A stretch of 64,000 nt of DNA. Source: Mytilus trossulus (lineage: Eukaryota; Mollusca; Bivalvia; Mytilida; Mytilidae). Made by a program: the position numbers and the translations under genes. The DNA is taken from contig NC_086384.1 of the NCBI RefSeq assembly GCF_036588685.1, positions 50,981,973-51,045,972 of the forward strand, in the 5' to 3' direction. A model generated the notes under the pieces. That model was not told where the DNA came from. It ran no database searches and was given only the letters and a program-made list of their open reading frames with translations. Shown in pieces: positions 22,640 to 34,580 of this stretch. How positions within the stretch are numbered: position 1 is the stretch's first letter; the number at the start of each line of letters is the position of its first letter.

Positions 22640-23100
22640 CCATTAGATTTTAGGTGGGGAGGCCTAGGATTAAAATTTTGTCCTGCATTTTTTTTATAGT
22701 TGTAATCATCAATATTGTCCTGCATTTTTCATTTTTCATTCTTTTCGGAACTGCAATTTTCATTAGTTTACTGAAATTGTCATCCTGCTTGTTATGCAAA
22801 ATTACTGATCCTGCCTTTGTTTATTCAAAAGCCTGTCTTGTCTTTTTCAAATTTCATCCAAGCCCCCCTCCTCAAATGAGGGTGGATAGGACCTTCATCG
22901 GGACTCCGGGATCGAGTGTTTTTGACGTCAGGATTTAGGGATTGACCCTTTCGAGATCTCGAAATTCTATTTTTTGAATTTCGGGATGTCGGGATTTAAA
23001 TGTATTTGAATTCAGGACCTCGGGATTTTCATGTTTTTAAGCCGGGATTTCGGGATCAGGACCCCTCCTATCCCCTCTCAAATGGAAGCTCCCTCCGACA
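22640..23100. repeat. Low-complexity CGGGAT-rich repeat
   Basis: Short repeated phrases such as TCGGGATTT, CGGGATGTCGGGATT and CTCGGGATTTTC over about 22895-23075, preceded by repeated CCTGCATTTTT and flanked by C-rich pieces. Looks like a degenerate dispersed element. A 94-codon frame across its left half is incidental. Confidence 0.6.
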
Positions 23101-23585
23101 ATAAAATTTTAACCAAATGAATAAGAATCCATGGACAATTACACAATGCTTATGTTTGTATATCTTCTTATCAAATTGATTAAATCAAAACTGAATTGAC
23201 TCTACAATACTTTTTTTTAAACGAAACAAGTCATGTAGTTTTTAATGAAATACACTATGGCTGAGTAATACATGCAGTAATGTATAATGTATGTAGGCAT
23301 AACTCCTCCTATTGTTTGATTCCTAGTAAGTTTACACTTTGTTGTCTATTGAGTAGTTACATTTTTGTAAGTATGTACAGTGTGCTTCAATAGAAACGAT
23401 TCCTTTTTCAAATAATTTTATGCGACTACATGTCCATTATATATACCGTGTGCATTGAATGGGTTTACATGTCATACAATGTGTCTTTATTGTTGTATGG
23501 TCGATTAAAGCTTGTGTTATAAATATGATTTTTAAAAATAAATATGAATTTATAACTACATAAAATCATGACCCGTACAATTGTT
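23101..23585. other. AT-rich non-coding stretch
   Basis: A short family F-related motif (AACTCCTCCTATTGTTTGAT, near 23300) is the only repeat trace. Confidence 0.35.
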
Positions 23586-23587
23586 TC

Positions 23588-23880
23588 TTAACAAAAAACA
23601 CAACTATCGTCCTTGAGGTCAAAGTTCAAGGTCACATGAAGGTAAAAAAAAATTAAAAAAAGGCAAACCACCTCATGATGATACATCCACATGCCAAAGA
23701 TATAAGGCCTATGTCGAAAAGCAAAGAAGTTATGGCCTAAATGGTTGTGTTTTTCACGAGAAAAAAAAACCCACAAAGTTGACCTTGATGCAAGACACTT
23801 AACCCTGTGATGATACAGTACATCCATATACCAAATAGCTAAGGCCTAGTTCAAAAGACGAACACAAATATGGCCATTAT
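23588..23880. repeat. Two diverged tandem copies of a 140-bp unit
   Basis: The blocks GATGATACATCCACATGCCA, AGATATAAGGCCTATGTC and AAGAAGTTATGGCC recur about 140 bp later as GATGATACAGTACATCCATA, AGCTAAGGCCTAGTTC and ACAAATATGGCC. Each is preceded by a GACCTTGA / GTCCTTGAGGTCAAAG-like start. Confidence 0.6.
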
Positions 23881-24930
23881 GTACTTTTTGAATAGATTTG
23901 CTTGTATTTAATGGACAAATTTGAAGGTTGGGCGTACTCTAAACTTTAATACCAAAAAGTCTAACGGTTAATAATTTTTTTTAAATTGCTAGAACAACCG
24001 ACTAGTATAGCACTCCGAATGCTTAGTTTTATGAAAATATTAAAAGACACATTTTTCTTCAAAAAATAAATTCTTTTTCAAATACTTGAAGCACAGCATT
24101 CACTTTTCGGGGCTGATTCTGATACCCCCTATTAAAGTTCTGGCAACATTTTAAATCCGGAATAAAAATAACTTAGAAAGGGATATCAGTGAACTAAATT
24201 AAATATTCACCTCAGCTATCATTATTAGCTATGCTATTGTCAATTTAGGATTATTTTTTTTTTTTAAATTAACAAATTCAACCCTTTACCCATATTTCAG
24301 AAACTTCCAATTTTGGCCGATACTAGTATGTAAAAGATGCCATATTTGAGTTGCCAAATCTTTTAAACCTATGGTTCAAATATTTTACAAGATGTTAAGG
24401 TTGGCCTAGTTTATCAATGACAAAAAATTAAGAAAAATTAAACGACAGGATTTTTTTTGTGGTATAGTGTTGGGTACTCCCTTAATATGCAGGGCTATAC
24501 AAGGTACATTAGTATATGAGCGGAAATGTTATTATCAATCTGGCATTATTTTTCGCAAAAATTTCGCTTTATTCTAAAATACAGATTAACAGAATAAAGC
24601 CATTTTTATACACATACCAATGCAAATGTCAAAGAAAATGCATACATGAAATCTGTATATCCTTAGATATACAGAAACTTTACAAAACATATTTGTTATT
24701 GCAATAAAAGGGCATTTTGAGACTAAATTAATTTCTATATATTTTGAGTTTTTCAAGAAGTCTGGATGTTTTCGAGTGTGTCCTTGCTATCACTGATAAT
24801 AAAAATTTCCTATTGCTTAAAATGTTATGCGTCAGTATATCTACATTTAAAACAATAGAAAAGGGTTTAAATTGAGTACTTAAGGCATAAACTAATGCAT
24901 TCATCAATTTGATAATGGTACACTTTAAAT
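23881..24930. other. AT-rich non-coding stretch
   Basis: No gene or recognised repeat. A 63-codon frame near 24516 lacks any domain. Confidence 0.35.
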
Positions 24931-25255
24931 TGAGAATGGAAATGGGGAATGTGTCAGAGAGACAACAACCCGACCAAATAAAAAAACAACAGCAGAAGGT
25001 CACCTACAGGTCTTCAATGTAGCGAAAAATTCCCGCATCCGGAGGCGTCCTTCAGCTAGCCCCTAAACAAATATATACTAGTTCAGTGATTATGAACGCC
25101 ATACTAATTTCCAAATTGTACACAAGCAACTAAAATTAAAACAATACAAGACTAACAAAGGCCAGAGGCTCCTGACTTGGGACAGGCGACAAAATGCGGC
25201 GGGGTTAAACATGTTTGTGAGATATCAACCCCCCCCCCCTATACCTCTAACCAAT
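24930..25255 (+). repeat. Dispersed repeat family D copy, near full length
   Basis: GAGAATGGAAATGGGGAATG, GAGACAACAACCCGACCA, GGAGGCGTCCTTCAGCTAGC, a CCAGAGGCTCCTGACTTGG block and a TTAAACATGTTTGTGAGAT end followed by a C run. Confidence 0.8.
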
Positions 25256-25299
25256 GTTATAAACTAAAAAAAGTCATTTAAAACAAAAAAATATACTTT

Positions 25300-25610
25300 T
25301 TATGCCCCACCTACGATAGTAGGGGGCATTATGGTTTCTGGTCTGTGCGTCCGTTCGTCTGTTCGTCCATTCGTCCGCCCGTCCATCCGTCTGTCCCGCT
25401 TCAGGTTAAAGTTTTTGGTCAAGGTAATTTTTGATGAAGTTGAGGTCCAATCGACTTCAAAATTGGTACACATGTTCCCTATGATGTGATCTTTCTAATT
25501 TTAATGCCACATTATAGTTTTTACCCCAATGTCACGGTCCAATGAACATGGGAAATGATAGAGCGAATGGGACATTTGTGTACTGGGGACACATTCTTGT
25601 TTTTCTTATT
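25300..25610 (+). repeat. Dispersed repeat family F copy
   Basis: ATGCCCCACCTACGATAGTA, a CCGTTCGTCTGTTCGTCC pyrimidine run, CCCGCTTCAGGTTAAAGTTT, a GATGAAGTTGAGGTCCAATC block and an end in GGGGACACATTCTTGTTTTT. Confidence 0.8.
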
Positions 25611-26119
25611 AAGATTTTCTTGAGAAAAAAAAACCAGACCAACTAATAATAAAAAAATCAGATGGTTTTGCTGTTGCTCTCGAAAAAAAAACTCGGACAA
25701 TATTAATTGATTGTTTTTGGTTAAATGCAAGGACATTGTGATTCGTTGCTTTCCAAAACTTGAATAGTATTCAATATAAATGAAATAAGGCCAAAAATAC
25801 CTTTTTTTGTTCAAATTTTCTTTATTAATAACCCAGACCATTTGATAATAACTGTTTAGGTCACGCCAATCTAATTCCCTGCTCGACAGACCAGTGCGTC
25901 CGCACTTTTTTATTTTTCCAAACGTAAATATATATATTACGGTTGGGTGCTTTTATCATGGAGCATTTTCTTTAATGTAAAATCGAGACCCTTTAACCGT
26001 TAGGGCATCAATTTCACAGATTTCTTATCAAATTCCAAACGATTCAAAGTCAATACCATAACTAAGGAAGCGGGTTCAAATATTCATAATGGAAATGAGA
26101 TGCCATTATGCTTATATAT

Positions 26120-26400
26120 AAACAGTAGTATACTTATGTACGAAAGTCATAATTCGATTGAGAGAGAAAAAAAACGTTAACAAACTGAAACTAAGAGAAA
26201 CACATCAAATATTACTCGTTGTGTATATAGATTAGTGTTTGGTTCGATTCGTGTTGCTTAGTCTTTCGTTTTCCTTGCTGTGTCTTGTGAACTGTCATTT
26301 GTCTGTTTGTCTTTAACTTTGCTAGCCATGGCGTTGTCAGTTTATTTTCTATCAATGAGTTTACTGTCCCTTATGTATCTTTTGTCCATCGTTTATATGT
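26120..26400. repeat. Fragments of families B and H
   Basis: A family B fragment (AACAGTAGTATACTTATG, AAACTAAGAGAAACACATCA) is followed by antisense family H pieces (CTTTGCTAGCCATGGCGTTG, TCAGTTTATTTTCTATCAAT). Confidence 0.5.
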
Positions 26401-26585
26401 TCGTTATTTTTCCTGTTTGAATGGTTTTACAGTAGTCATTTTGGCGACCTTTATATCTTTTTGTTCGGTCAGAACCAAAGCTCCGTGTTGAAGGGCATAC
26501 TTTGACCTATAAATGTCAACTTTAAATACATTATGACTTTGATGGAGAGTTGTCTCATTGGCAATCATATTACATTTTATCCAAA
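26400..26585 (-). repeat. Dispersed repeat family E copy, antisense
   Basis: AAAGCTCCGTGTTGAAGGGC and GGAGAGTTGTCTCATTGGCA are the reverse complement of family E landmarks. Confidence 0.7.
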
Positions 26586-26599
26586 TAAAAAGTGCCAAA

Positions 26600-26790
26600 A
26601 TGAGATAGAACAAAAATGAAAAACAAAAAAGAGCGAAGAACAGACAACCAACGCATAACACAAAAGCAAACTTAACGTTCACACATCAACAAACAGCATG
26701 AACCCCTAAAACTGGGGGTGAACTAAGCTGTTCCAGAAGGATGAGCAGTTCCTGCTTTTTCAACGACACCCGCCTTATTGCTAGTTTTAA
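26600..26790 (+). repeat. Dispersed repeat family H copy, diverged
   Basis: An AACAGACAACCAACGCATAA start, GCATGAACCCCTAAAACTGG, GGGTGAACTAAGCTGTTCC and a GACACCCGCC end parallel the family H copy at 32075-32312. Confidence 0.55.
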
Positions 26791-27402
26791 ATCATGTCTG
26801 GTAAAGGAGGTGAGACATTTTATGAAAATAAAATAGAGAATACTTAACTCCAAATAATAGTAGGCATGACATGTCTTTGAGAACAAGAGTAACAAAACAC
26901 TTCAGCAGATGATAACTCAAAGAAATTTCAAAGCACAAGTGGTAGATTAAGTTTCATACCATCTTGCTGTCATCAATATTGTCAGAATCTATGTTTTTAT
27001 GTTTCCAAAACAAAACAAAAGTATACTAAGTAATCGCTCGTCAATACATTTCAAACTTCGCCTTATAAAGGCAAATCATTTTTTTTATTAAAGTTTTCAA
27101 GTCGCTCGCCTACCCAAATTTGCTGGTAGGAAAAATCTTTGGTCTTATGATATGAACCAAATTACTTTTTTATATTTTAAATCATATTTCAATTTCCAAA
27201 GTGGCTGCAATGTAAATTATAACCTCGATGAAATAAAAAAAGGAAATAACAACAAGCCACTGTTTGGCGTGCAACAAAAAAAAAGCATCGGAAACCAATC
27301 CCTTCATTGCACTGTTGTTAGTGTTGAACTGGAGATGCAATAACGAATTTTAAATGCAATAACGAATGTTAATACGGAATAGTTAAAAATTTCATTAAAA
27401 CA

Positions 27403-27797
27403 TCATGTAGTCAGTTGCAATATGGTGAGGACTGAATAACGTTCGCCGTAGACGTATAGCAGTGTACCAGCTTTGATAGTATTGGTGTCACATATGGATA
27501 AACGCTCCAGTGTAACAATTGTCGTATGTGTCGCACCTGGTCTATCGGTGTTAGTCCGTAGAAAAATGTAATTCAGCAAAGTGACGTTCTTAAACAATTC
27601 AATCCGAGCTGCGTAGGAATGAGTTAGTACAGAAACTGATATCCTAAAAAGCCCATCACTGTAACATGTGCAGAATCCTTTGTCCCTTATGTCTGTTAAA
27701 CAAGTGTTGGTGAATCCGTTAGATGTAATTGTTCCATTGAACAATATTATAGAATCTGCTGAATATGTGTTTTAAACAGGATGTAGTGAAGTTGCAG
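27403..27797 (-). pseudogene. Unit III: orphan C1q exon with a nonsense codon
   Basis: Acceptor CATTTCCAG at 27798, then a phase-1 start (CT GCA) exactly as in unit II. It reads ATSLHPV, then TAA (27774-27772), where the intact paralogue has tyrosine in LYPVYKTYSS. Beyond it the domain is open to its natural end: MFNGTITSNGF, DIRDKGFCTCYSDGLFRISV and YSVLTILQLTT. No coiled-coil or signal-peptide exon is visible upstream before the conserved promoter-like block at 28870-29070. An incomplete duplicate; a downstream start could give only a leaderless fragment. Confidence 0.75.
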
Positions 27798-28359
27798 CTG
27801 GAAATGACCAGTGGGATTTCGGGGATAGGAAACAGAGGATTGATTTTAAAAATGAACATCATGGCCTGCGAAGAAATGAAAATAACATAAATCTTGCCAA
27901 GAAAAGGATGAACAAATACAAATTGTGCAATCCATAATGCAGGTTATTAAAGAAGAGGGACGAAAGATACCAAAGAGACAGTCAAACTCAAATGTGAAAT
28001 GGCTCAATGAATATATGCAAACTGCTTATTCCACCCATAGACTGGAAATTTTGACTACCGAAGGTCGGTGATCTACTTTTTCGGATTTTTCGGCTCCCTC
28101 GTCCAATAAAAACTGGCAATATTGCTATCACTCAGTGTGCTGAACCCGTATTGATAAGTTTCTTCTGTTACATATTCTGACATCGGACTCAGAAATCTTT
28201 TAAACTGAGTTTAACTGTGCGTATTGTTGTGTTTTTGTCTTCTCCGTATTTTGCGCCTAACCCAAGTCAGATGCCTCTTGATTTTGTAAGTCTTGCATGA
28301 TTTTTAATGTTAGTTTCTTTAATATATTGCAGAGTTTAGTATGGAAAGAAAAGAAAATA

Positions 28360-28650
28360 TGGTATGATTAACAATGAATAAAGTCTCCATAAGAGACCAA
28401 AATGACAGAGCAATAAACAACTATAGGTCACCCTACGGCCTTCAACAATGATCAAAGCCCATACCGCATAGTCAGCTATAAAAGGCCCCGAAATGGCAAC
28501 GTAAAACAATTATAACGAGAAAACTAACGGCCTTATTTATGTACAAAAAAAAGAACGAAAAACAGCATGTAACACATAAACACACGACAATTACAGGCTT
28601 CTGACTTGGGAAAGGCACATACATACATAATGTAGCGGAGTTAAACATGT
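28360..28650 (+). repeat. Family E-like dispersed repeat
   Basis: GGTCACCCTACGGCCTTCAA, AGCTATAAAAGGCCCCGAAA, AACGAGAAAACTAACGGCC and a CAGGCTTCTGACTTGGGAAA end, in the same order as family E but more diverged. Confidence 0.6.
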
Positions 28651-28689
28651 TACCGGGATGTCCATTATTTCTGAACTAGCACCCATTTT

Positions 28690-28835
28690 GTTTAGGGGCC
28701 AGCTGAAGCACGTCTCCGGGGTGCGTGATTTTTCACTGCTTTGACAACCCATTGGTGGCCTTCGGCTGTTATCTGTTCTTTAATCGGATTGCTGTCTCCT
28801 TGACATATTCCCCATTTCCATTCTTAATTTTATTT
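28690..28835 (-). repeat. Dispersed repeat family D fragment, antisense
   Basis: GGGGCCAGCTGAAGCACGTC, GGCCTTCGGCTGTTATCTG and CCCCATTTCCATTCTTAATT. Confidence 0.7.
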
Positions 28836-28869
28836 TAACACCAACAATAAATCATTTGTTTTCCTGTTT

Positions 28870-29070
28870 CCTTCATACACTTTTATTATTTCTAGTTTAT
28901 AGACACGACAATCTTGACATATTAACCGATTTTATATAAGGTCTGTTTATCAAACGAATCGGGATAAGACACCTGCACAACTGACGACAGCATGTAAAGA
29001 TAAACATTCACAATACCTAATATATCAAAGCGGATGATTCAAGTAACCATATTGGTTTGAAACAGTCACA
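28870..29070 (-). promoter_or_regulatory. Unit III copy of the conserved block upstream of the C1q genes
   Basis: Third copy of the block: TAGACACGACAATCTTGACA, ACCGATTTTATATAAGGTCTG, GAATCGGGATAAGACACC, CTGACGACAGCATGTAAAG and ATAAACATTCACAATACCTA. The unit's coiled-coil exon is missing between here and the C1q exon. Confidence 0.5.
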
Positions 29071-29249
29071 AGGCTTTAATAATTGAAAAGTTCGGATATA
29101 AAATATAGATGTGGAAGGATTACCAATGAAACGTTCAAATGACGTTGATGTATGTCTATTTTCAGACACTTCCCTTCTGATATACATTCAGACACCTTTA
29201 CATATGTATGTCAATCAATATCAAGTAGGAAAAAAGGCCATTTCAATAT

Positions 29250-29420
29250 TCTAGTTCGTTTCTGTGTGTATTACATTTTAATGTTGTGTTTATGTTGTGT
29301 CGTTGATGTCCTCTTATATTTGATGCGTTTTCCTCAGTTTAAGTTTGTAGTCCGGATTAGTTTTTTTTTCTCAATCGATTTATGAATTTCGAACAGTGGT
29401 ATACTACTGATGCCCTTAAA
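29250..29420 (-). repeat. Dispersed repeat family B copy, antisense
   Basis: TTCCTCAGTTTAAGTTTG, TCAATCGATTTATGAATTTC and AACAGTGGTATACTACTG. Confidence 0.7.
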
Positions 29421-29429
29421 TGATGTCTT

Positions 29430-31430
29430 TATTTATCATCAAATTCGATAATTCGATTTTTATCATTTTGAATTGGTTCACAAATGAACTTTGATGGGGA
29501 CTTTTGTATTTGGGCTCCACTTATTTCACCTCGGGTCAAGTTTATGCTCGTTTACTGTATTACACCGGTTTAAGAAGTTAATGTGTTGCTATTTAACAGT
29601 TTTCTTGACGTGAGCATCAGCCCAAATCTCCATTTATCTTTTCTAAACTAGCACAAATATGTTTTCATGTTCGAACCTTTAAAAAGCACTATGATATACA
29701 TATGTAAAGGGAAATAACCCAGTACAACCCTTAAGTAAAAACATGAAGATACGTCACATAATCAAAATAAACTAAGTATGGATAAAACGAGTTGGTGGGA
29801 ACATACTTAATGAGACGGCAATCAAGAGGTATTGTCGACGTTGTACATCAAATGTGTTAGTATATATATATTGATAAGCAGTTTAATTTTAGGATGCCTC
29901 ATAATTAGTTCTGACCCACTAAATCCTGTTAAATAGACCAATTGCCTTTTCATTTGATTTTGAAAATTAAAGCATCAGCCACACTAAGTTCTTTTAAAAA
30001 AGTCTTAAAAAACGGGTGTGTAATCAATTGTTCCAGATAGGTAAGTATTTCTTTATATTTGCAGCACGAAAACGATTAATTAAGCGTATCACCTTTATTT
30101 ACCATGCACAAGAGGTAGTGTTTCGGCATAACATCATGGTTTCTCGTGTTCATAAATTTTTTTAATTCTTTTTATTGATTGATGTATTGGCAACTTCTTA
30201 AGCGAGTGTATATGATTTCATCAATATATTTTTGTTTTTATTTCTATCAGAAATATGGATATGTATTAATAAGTTTTAAAAATATAACCATTTTGTCTTA
30301 GGGTTTCTGGCAAAGATGAATCTAGGAATGTCTACTGTTTATTAATCAATGAATGTGAAAACGATTTTAGTTTTTATTGAAACAAGAATAAGTCAGATTA
30401 ACTATGCAGAAGATAAATAGGATTATTATTAAAAGTCACACAAAGTTTTCCATTGTGCATTTCAAAGTCCAGTGTTCAATTTCAAATTCATCCATATTCC
30501 AAAGGCCTGAAAAAGAATTCAAACTTTGATAAACTTTGATAAATTGAAATACATTTTATAACAATAGTATGAAAATATTTTAGTTGTAACTTCAATTTAA
30601 AAAAAAATGGTTTGTTAGATAGACAGGTACCATCGAGTGTATATAATATGTTTATCAGTACTATTTGTTCTAAAATAACTTCATATTCGTTATATTTGAA
30701 TTGTATAATTGTCCTGCCTCTGAATATTTAATTTACAATACCAATATTTAATATTTGTCACTTTTTAATGTCAGTACTTAAAAACAAAAGTACGGTTGGA
30801 ATATTATATTTTTTACATTTCTATTTAGTTTTTTTTTAGTTCTACGTTTTCATTCAACTAAGATGGAGAAAACTTTAGAAATTAGAAATTTTAAGAACAG
30901 GATGGATCTACATGTTCATGTGATTAATTGTGTTTAAATGATAATTATGTTTTATCATATATTTTTTTTTTATCAAATTATCAAAAATAAGGTTTGTAAC
31001 TTTCTTAAGTAGGTTGGACAGTTATGTTAGCTATTTTATTTTGTCTTTCCTTTTCATCTGGTTGGCAACAACCTTTTAGTATGACATCTGATAAAAATCT
31101 TCCAATCATCATTCAAATAAAAATTAAAGTTTCTGGTTGGTAAAAAAATATTGATTGATTGTATAAATTATTAATGTTACATGTTAATCCATGTTGGTAT
31201 AATATGAATTGATCCAGCTTTGAACTCATCTATCGTACTTAGAAGAACTTCACATAGTTTTTTTTATGGTTTTTATTTCTCATGTAAAGAAACAATTGAG
31301 GAAACCAAAAGTCCGGAAAAAAATGACATTCAGACTTCCACCAAGTCAAACATAGCAACAAATATAAAATTGGCAATACAGATCGAAATTTATATTAAAA
31401 ACAATTTTTTTTCAATATACTTCTCTGTAA
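29430..31430. other. AT-rich stretch downstream of Kazal-1
   Basis: No ORF or clear repeat. It probably contains the terminal 3'UTR exon of the minus-strand Kazal-1 gene. One candidate starts after a TTACCAACCAG acceptor at 31132 and includes AATAAA at 31040-31035; this is unproven. Confidence 0.3.
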
Positions 31431-31453
31431 ACATACCTTTTCAATTCAGAAAT

Positions 31454-33394
31454 CTATGTCGCACAAGGGCAAGAGCCATCACAGGCGAATGTTTCGCCTT
31501 CAGCAGCACTACCACACAAAAAACAATAGCAAAATAAATTGTTAATTCAGAACTATTATTATAAGTTTGAAATACAGTTCGTACGATTTTGATTATTTTT
31601 AACTTTTGTATTTTATTTGCCAAAGAAGCAAAAGCGTTTTTTCATAGTTTATAGTTAATATTATACATAATTATGATATTAAGCAGCTTACAGTGAGTTC
31701 CTGGTGAGTTACTTTTGACTTAGTAGAAGCATTATAAGTATTTACTAATAACTCAAAAGTTAATTTCTATGTCATTTAGTCTCTTGTGAAGAATTGTCTC
31801 ATTGGTTATCATACTACATCTTTTTTAATATTGTAACCTTATACACTCGTTTTATCAACAAAATTGACATTCTATGAAACATAAGTAAAATTAATGTTTT
31901 ACATTACGTTAATTCCAAATCAAAATTTAAGAACTTTACGACCTAATTTTGGCTGCGATTGAACTGTTTGGCATGGTACTATGATTTAACGTACAGCTAT
32001 ATATTAGTTGGAAAAGAAAAAAAGAAAAAGGGGAATCATTTTCTGCGATGGCGGACAATAACAAAGTCAATCAATATATAAAAGAGGGACCAAAGATACC
32101 AAAGGGACAGTCAAACTAAAACAAACTGACAACGCCATGGCTAAAAATGAAAAAGACAAACAGAAAAACAATAGTACACATGACACAACATAGAAAACTA
32201 AAGAATAAACAACACGAACCCCACAAAAAACACAAAAAACTAGGGGTGATCTCAGGTGCTCCGGAAGGGTAAGCAGATCTTGCTCCACATGCGGCACCCG
32301 TCGTGTTGCTTAACAGATTTTAGATATTTTTTGGTATAACAAATCAGTAATATTATCAATACTTACAAGCATGAAAAGGTACAGCTGTTGGCATACGAGT
32401 TTCCCAGACTGGAGCACACAGGAAGGTATGTCCTTGGACACACGCATCCATTCACAGCACATCCTATGGCAATAGATATAGTCAAAAATGGTGAAATAAC
32501 TTCATAGATTTATTGTTATTAAATATGTATCTTTGCACTTAAATACGAGACAATTTTGAAAATTATTGCCTATATTATAACTGTATTCTGACTATTATTA
32601 TGATATGACAAGTCTGACATTTATACCCAGGACGTCCATGTATATATTCTACCCATGATCTTCATAACGATTGCCGCATTGAATTGAAATTAATCCCATT
32701 CTTTTTTTTAAATTCTGTATTTTTTTTTATCCCGTAACCAATTATCATACACTATATGAATGCATGTAAAGTAGGCATCACGATTGAAATTGTAAATATC
32801 TGAATTTAGTATTATAAGTTTTGTGATATTAATTAAAAAAGCTTAACAACAAAAAAGGGAATTGCCTTATAGAACGCATTCAAAAACTAAGTTTTTAACT
32901 TCCTGCTGTTTATTTCACCTGATGTGGTTAAGACTGTTTTCAAGTTTTTTAAACCTAGTCTTCTTGTTATAATGTATTGTAACAAAACTAATTCAACACA
33001 CTGTATTCATCGAAAAAAAATCTTAGTTTTAATGCCTTAATCATTGCTTATCTTGAAATTGAAAAAAGTATGTCTAATTTTCATTTAATGTACCATTCAC
33101 AATCGATCATGAAGTTGTACACATCCATCCAATAATAGTAACTGTAGCAATGTAACTTAGCCATATACTTTCGAATCTCTATTTAGTGTTGCTCAAAACA
33201 ACATTTCTAAATAAAAATAGATGAAAAGCTGAAAAAAATTTACGCCAAACCTTTACAATGAAGGAAAGCTACATTGTATGGCCAGCAAAAGAAAATACAG
33301 GCGATAATTTGAATGCTAAATGTTAAATGTTAAATAATCGTATTTACTTACCAAGTGCAGCTACTACAAGGAGGACAGCTAATAACTTATACAT
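31454..33394 (-). CDS. Kazal-1: small secreted Kazal-type serine protease inhibitor, three coding exons
   Basis: Exons (minus strand): 33394-33352 (43 nt), 32463-32367 (97 nt) and 31508-31454 (55 nt), 64 residues in all. All junctions are GT-AG with GTAAGT donors, in phases 1 and 2. Exon 1 is a signal peptide, MYKLLAVLLVVAAL. Exon 2 carries the Kazal core CVCPRTYLPVC...SYANSCTFSC, matching C-x-C-x7-C-x10-C-x3-C. Exon 3 supplies the last core cysteine in ETFAC and then an unusual DGSCPC tail with two extra cysteines. By Kazal convention the P1 residue (second after the second core cysteine) is Arg25, which favours trypsin-like targets. Cleavage after the GCA near residue 17 would leave eight cysteines. 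A donor AAAG|GTATGT 17 nt after the stop implies a 3'UTR intron. Family H is inserted in intron 2. Confidence 0.85.
32075..32312 (+). repeat. Dispersed repeat family H copy in Kazal-1 intron 2
   Basis: GAGGGACCAAAGATACCAAA, CAACGCCATGGCTAAAAATG, ACACGAACCCCACAAAAAAC, a GGGGTGATCTCAGGTGCTCC block and GCGGCACCCGTCGTGTTGCT. The same element recurs in both orientations across the window. Confidence 0.8.
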
Positions 33395-33461
33395 TTTTCT
33401 TTCTTACTTGGTACTACGGTTAATCAAGCAAATGTGCGATTATGAGTGGATTATTTACAGT

Positions 33462-33469
33462 CTTATATA
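33462..33469 (-). promoter_or_regulatory. Candidate TATA box of Kazal-1
   Basis: TATATAAG on the minus strand, about 68-75 bp upstream of the Kazal-1 ATG at 33394 and comparable to the 84-bp spacing in Kazal-2 and Kazal-3. Confidence 0.5.
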
Positions 33470-33479
33470 TCACTCTTCT

Positions 33480-34160
33480 TAAGTAGGTTTATTTATAAAA
33501 TAAACAGAAATTACAAAAAAATATTTGATTATCTTAACATTGCGTGACTTAAATGATAACAACATAAAATTGCATAAGCATGTGCCATATTGTTTGAGGG
33601 TATTAGGAGTTGTAAAATGTTATGTGTGTCACACCACTCGATAGAAAATATCTGATATATTGTGTTCTAAATACTCAAAATTATCTTATGTGTTTGACTT
33701 TTCTCAATGAAGTGGATTGGATATCTCCAGCTTTATCATAACCAAGCAGTGGAGTAACTCATTTCGTGAAATAACATACTTTACCCCTACTGTTTTCCTT
33801 CTGATTCTAAGTCCGACTTCAAATTAACATTATGCAGGCACTTTTAACAGGACCTTATTCAACACCCGGAATCAAAACCCTTCTATCTTCAGAGTCTCCT
33901 CGCACAGTGGAAAGAACCCATATAACAACAACAACTAGGAAGAGACAGTGTCTCTTTAATCGTTTTAATCTTCACGGGATGGAGATAACATTATCAAGTA
34001 TTACTTGTTTTTAAATTATTTTTTAAAAAGGCACAAAACAGTTTATTACGAAATGTTGTTTTTCACTTGAAATTTGATTGGTAAATTATAATTTGTTGTA
34101 TATATTTGCAATTCTTTTTATTAACATTTTTACTACTGCAATATTGAAATATTTTGCACT
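33480..34160. other. Spacer between the divergent Kazal-1 and Kazal-2 genes
   Basis: AT-rich; no feature seen other than a 60-codon frame at 33832 without a domain. Confidence 0.35.
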
Positions 34161-34164
34161 GCAA

Positions 34165-34320
34165 ATGATGACAACAGTGGGACTCCGTTCTTTGAAAATC
34201 AAAAATCGACTGAAGGAAGTATAAACTAAAACCGAGAGAGAACCAAACGGACTTTTTATTTGATAATATGTGCCGTATTTATGATTTGGTACAGGACATT
34301 TTTAGGGAAAACAAGAATGT
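34165..34320 (+). repeat. Dispersed repeat family B copy, diverged
   Basis: GACAACAGTGGGACTCCG, AAACTAAAACCGAGAGAGAA and a TGATTTGGTACAGGACATTTT end in family B order. Confidence 0.5.
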
Positions 34321-34580
34321 GTCCTTAGTACACGGATGCCCCATCCGCACTATCATTTTCTATGTTCAGTAGACCATGAAAATAGGGGTTAAATCTCTCA
34401 TTTGAAAGATCATATCATAAGGAACATGTGAACTAAGTTTCAAGTTGATTGGACTTCAACTTCATCAAAAACTACCTCGACCAAAAACTTTAAACTGAAG
34501 CGGGACGAACGAATGGACGGACAAACGAACGAACGAATGCACAGACCAGAAAATACAATGTCCATAAATTGGGCAAACAA
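34310..34580 (-). repeat. Dispersed repeat family F copy, antisense
   Basis: AACAAGAATGTGTCCTTAGT start, a TTGATTGGACTTCAACTTCA block, CTGAAGCGGGACGAACGAAT and ACAGACCAGAAAATACAATG end. Confidence 0.75.

Noticed and set aside
22654-22938. 94-codon frame
   Set aside because: Lies in a low-complexity repeat, with no domain or splice context.
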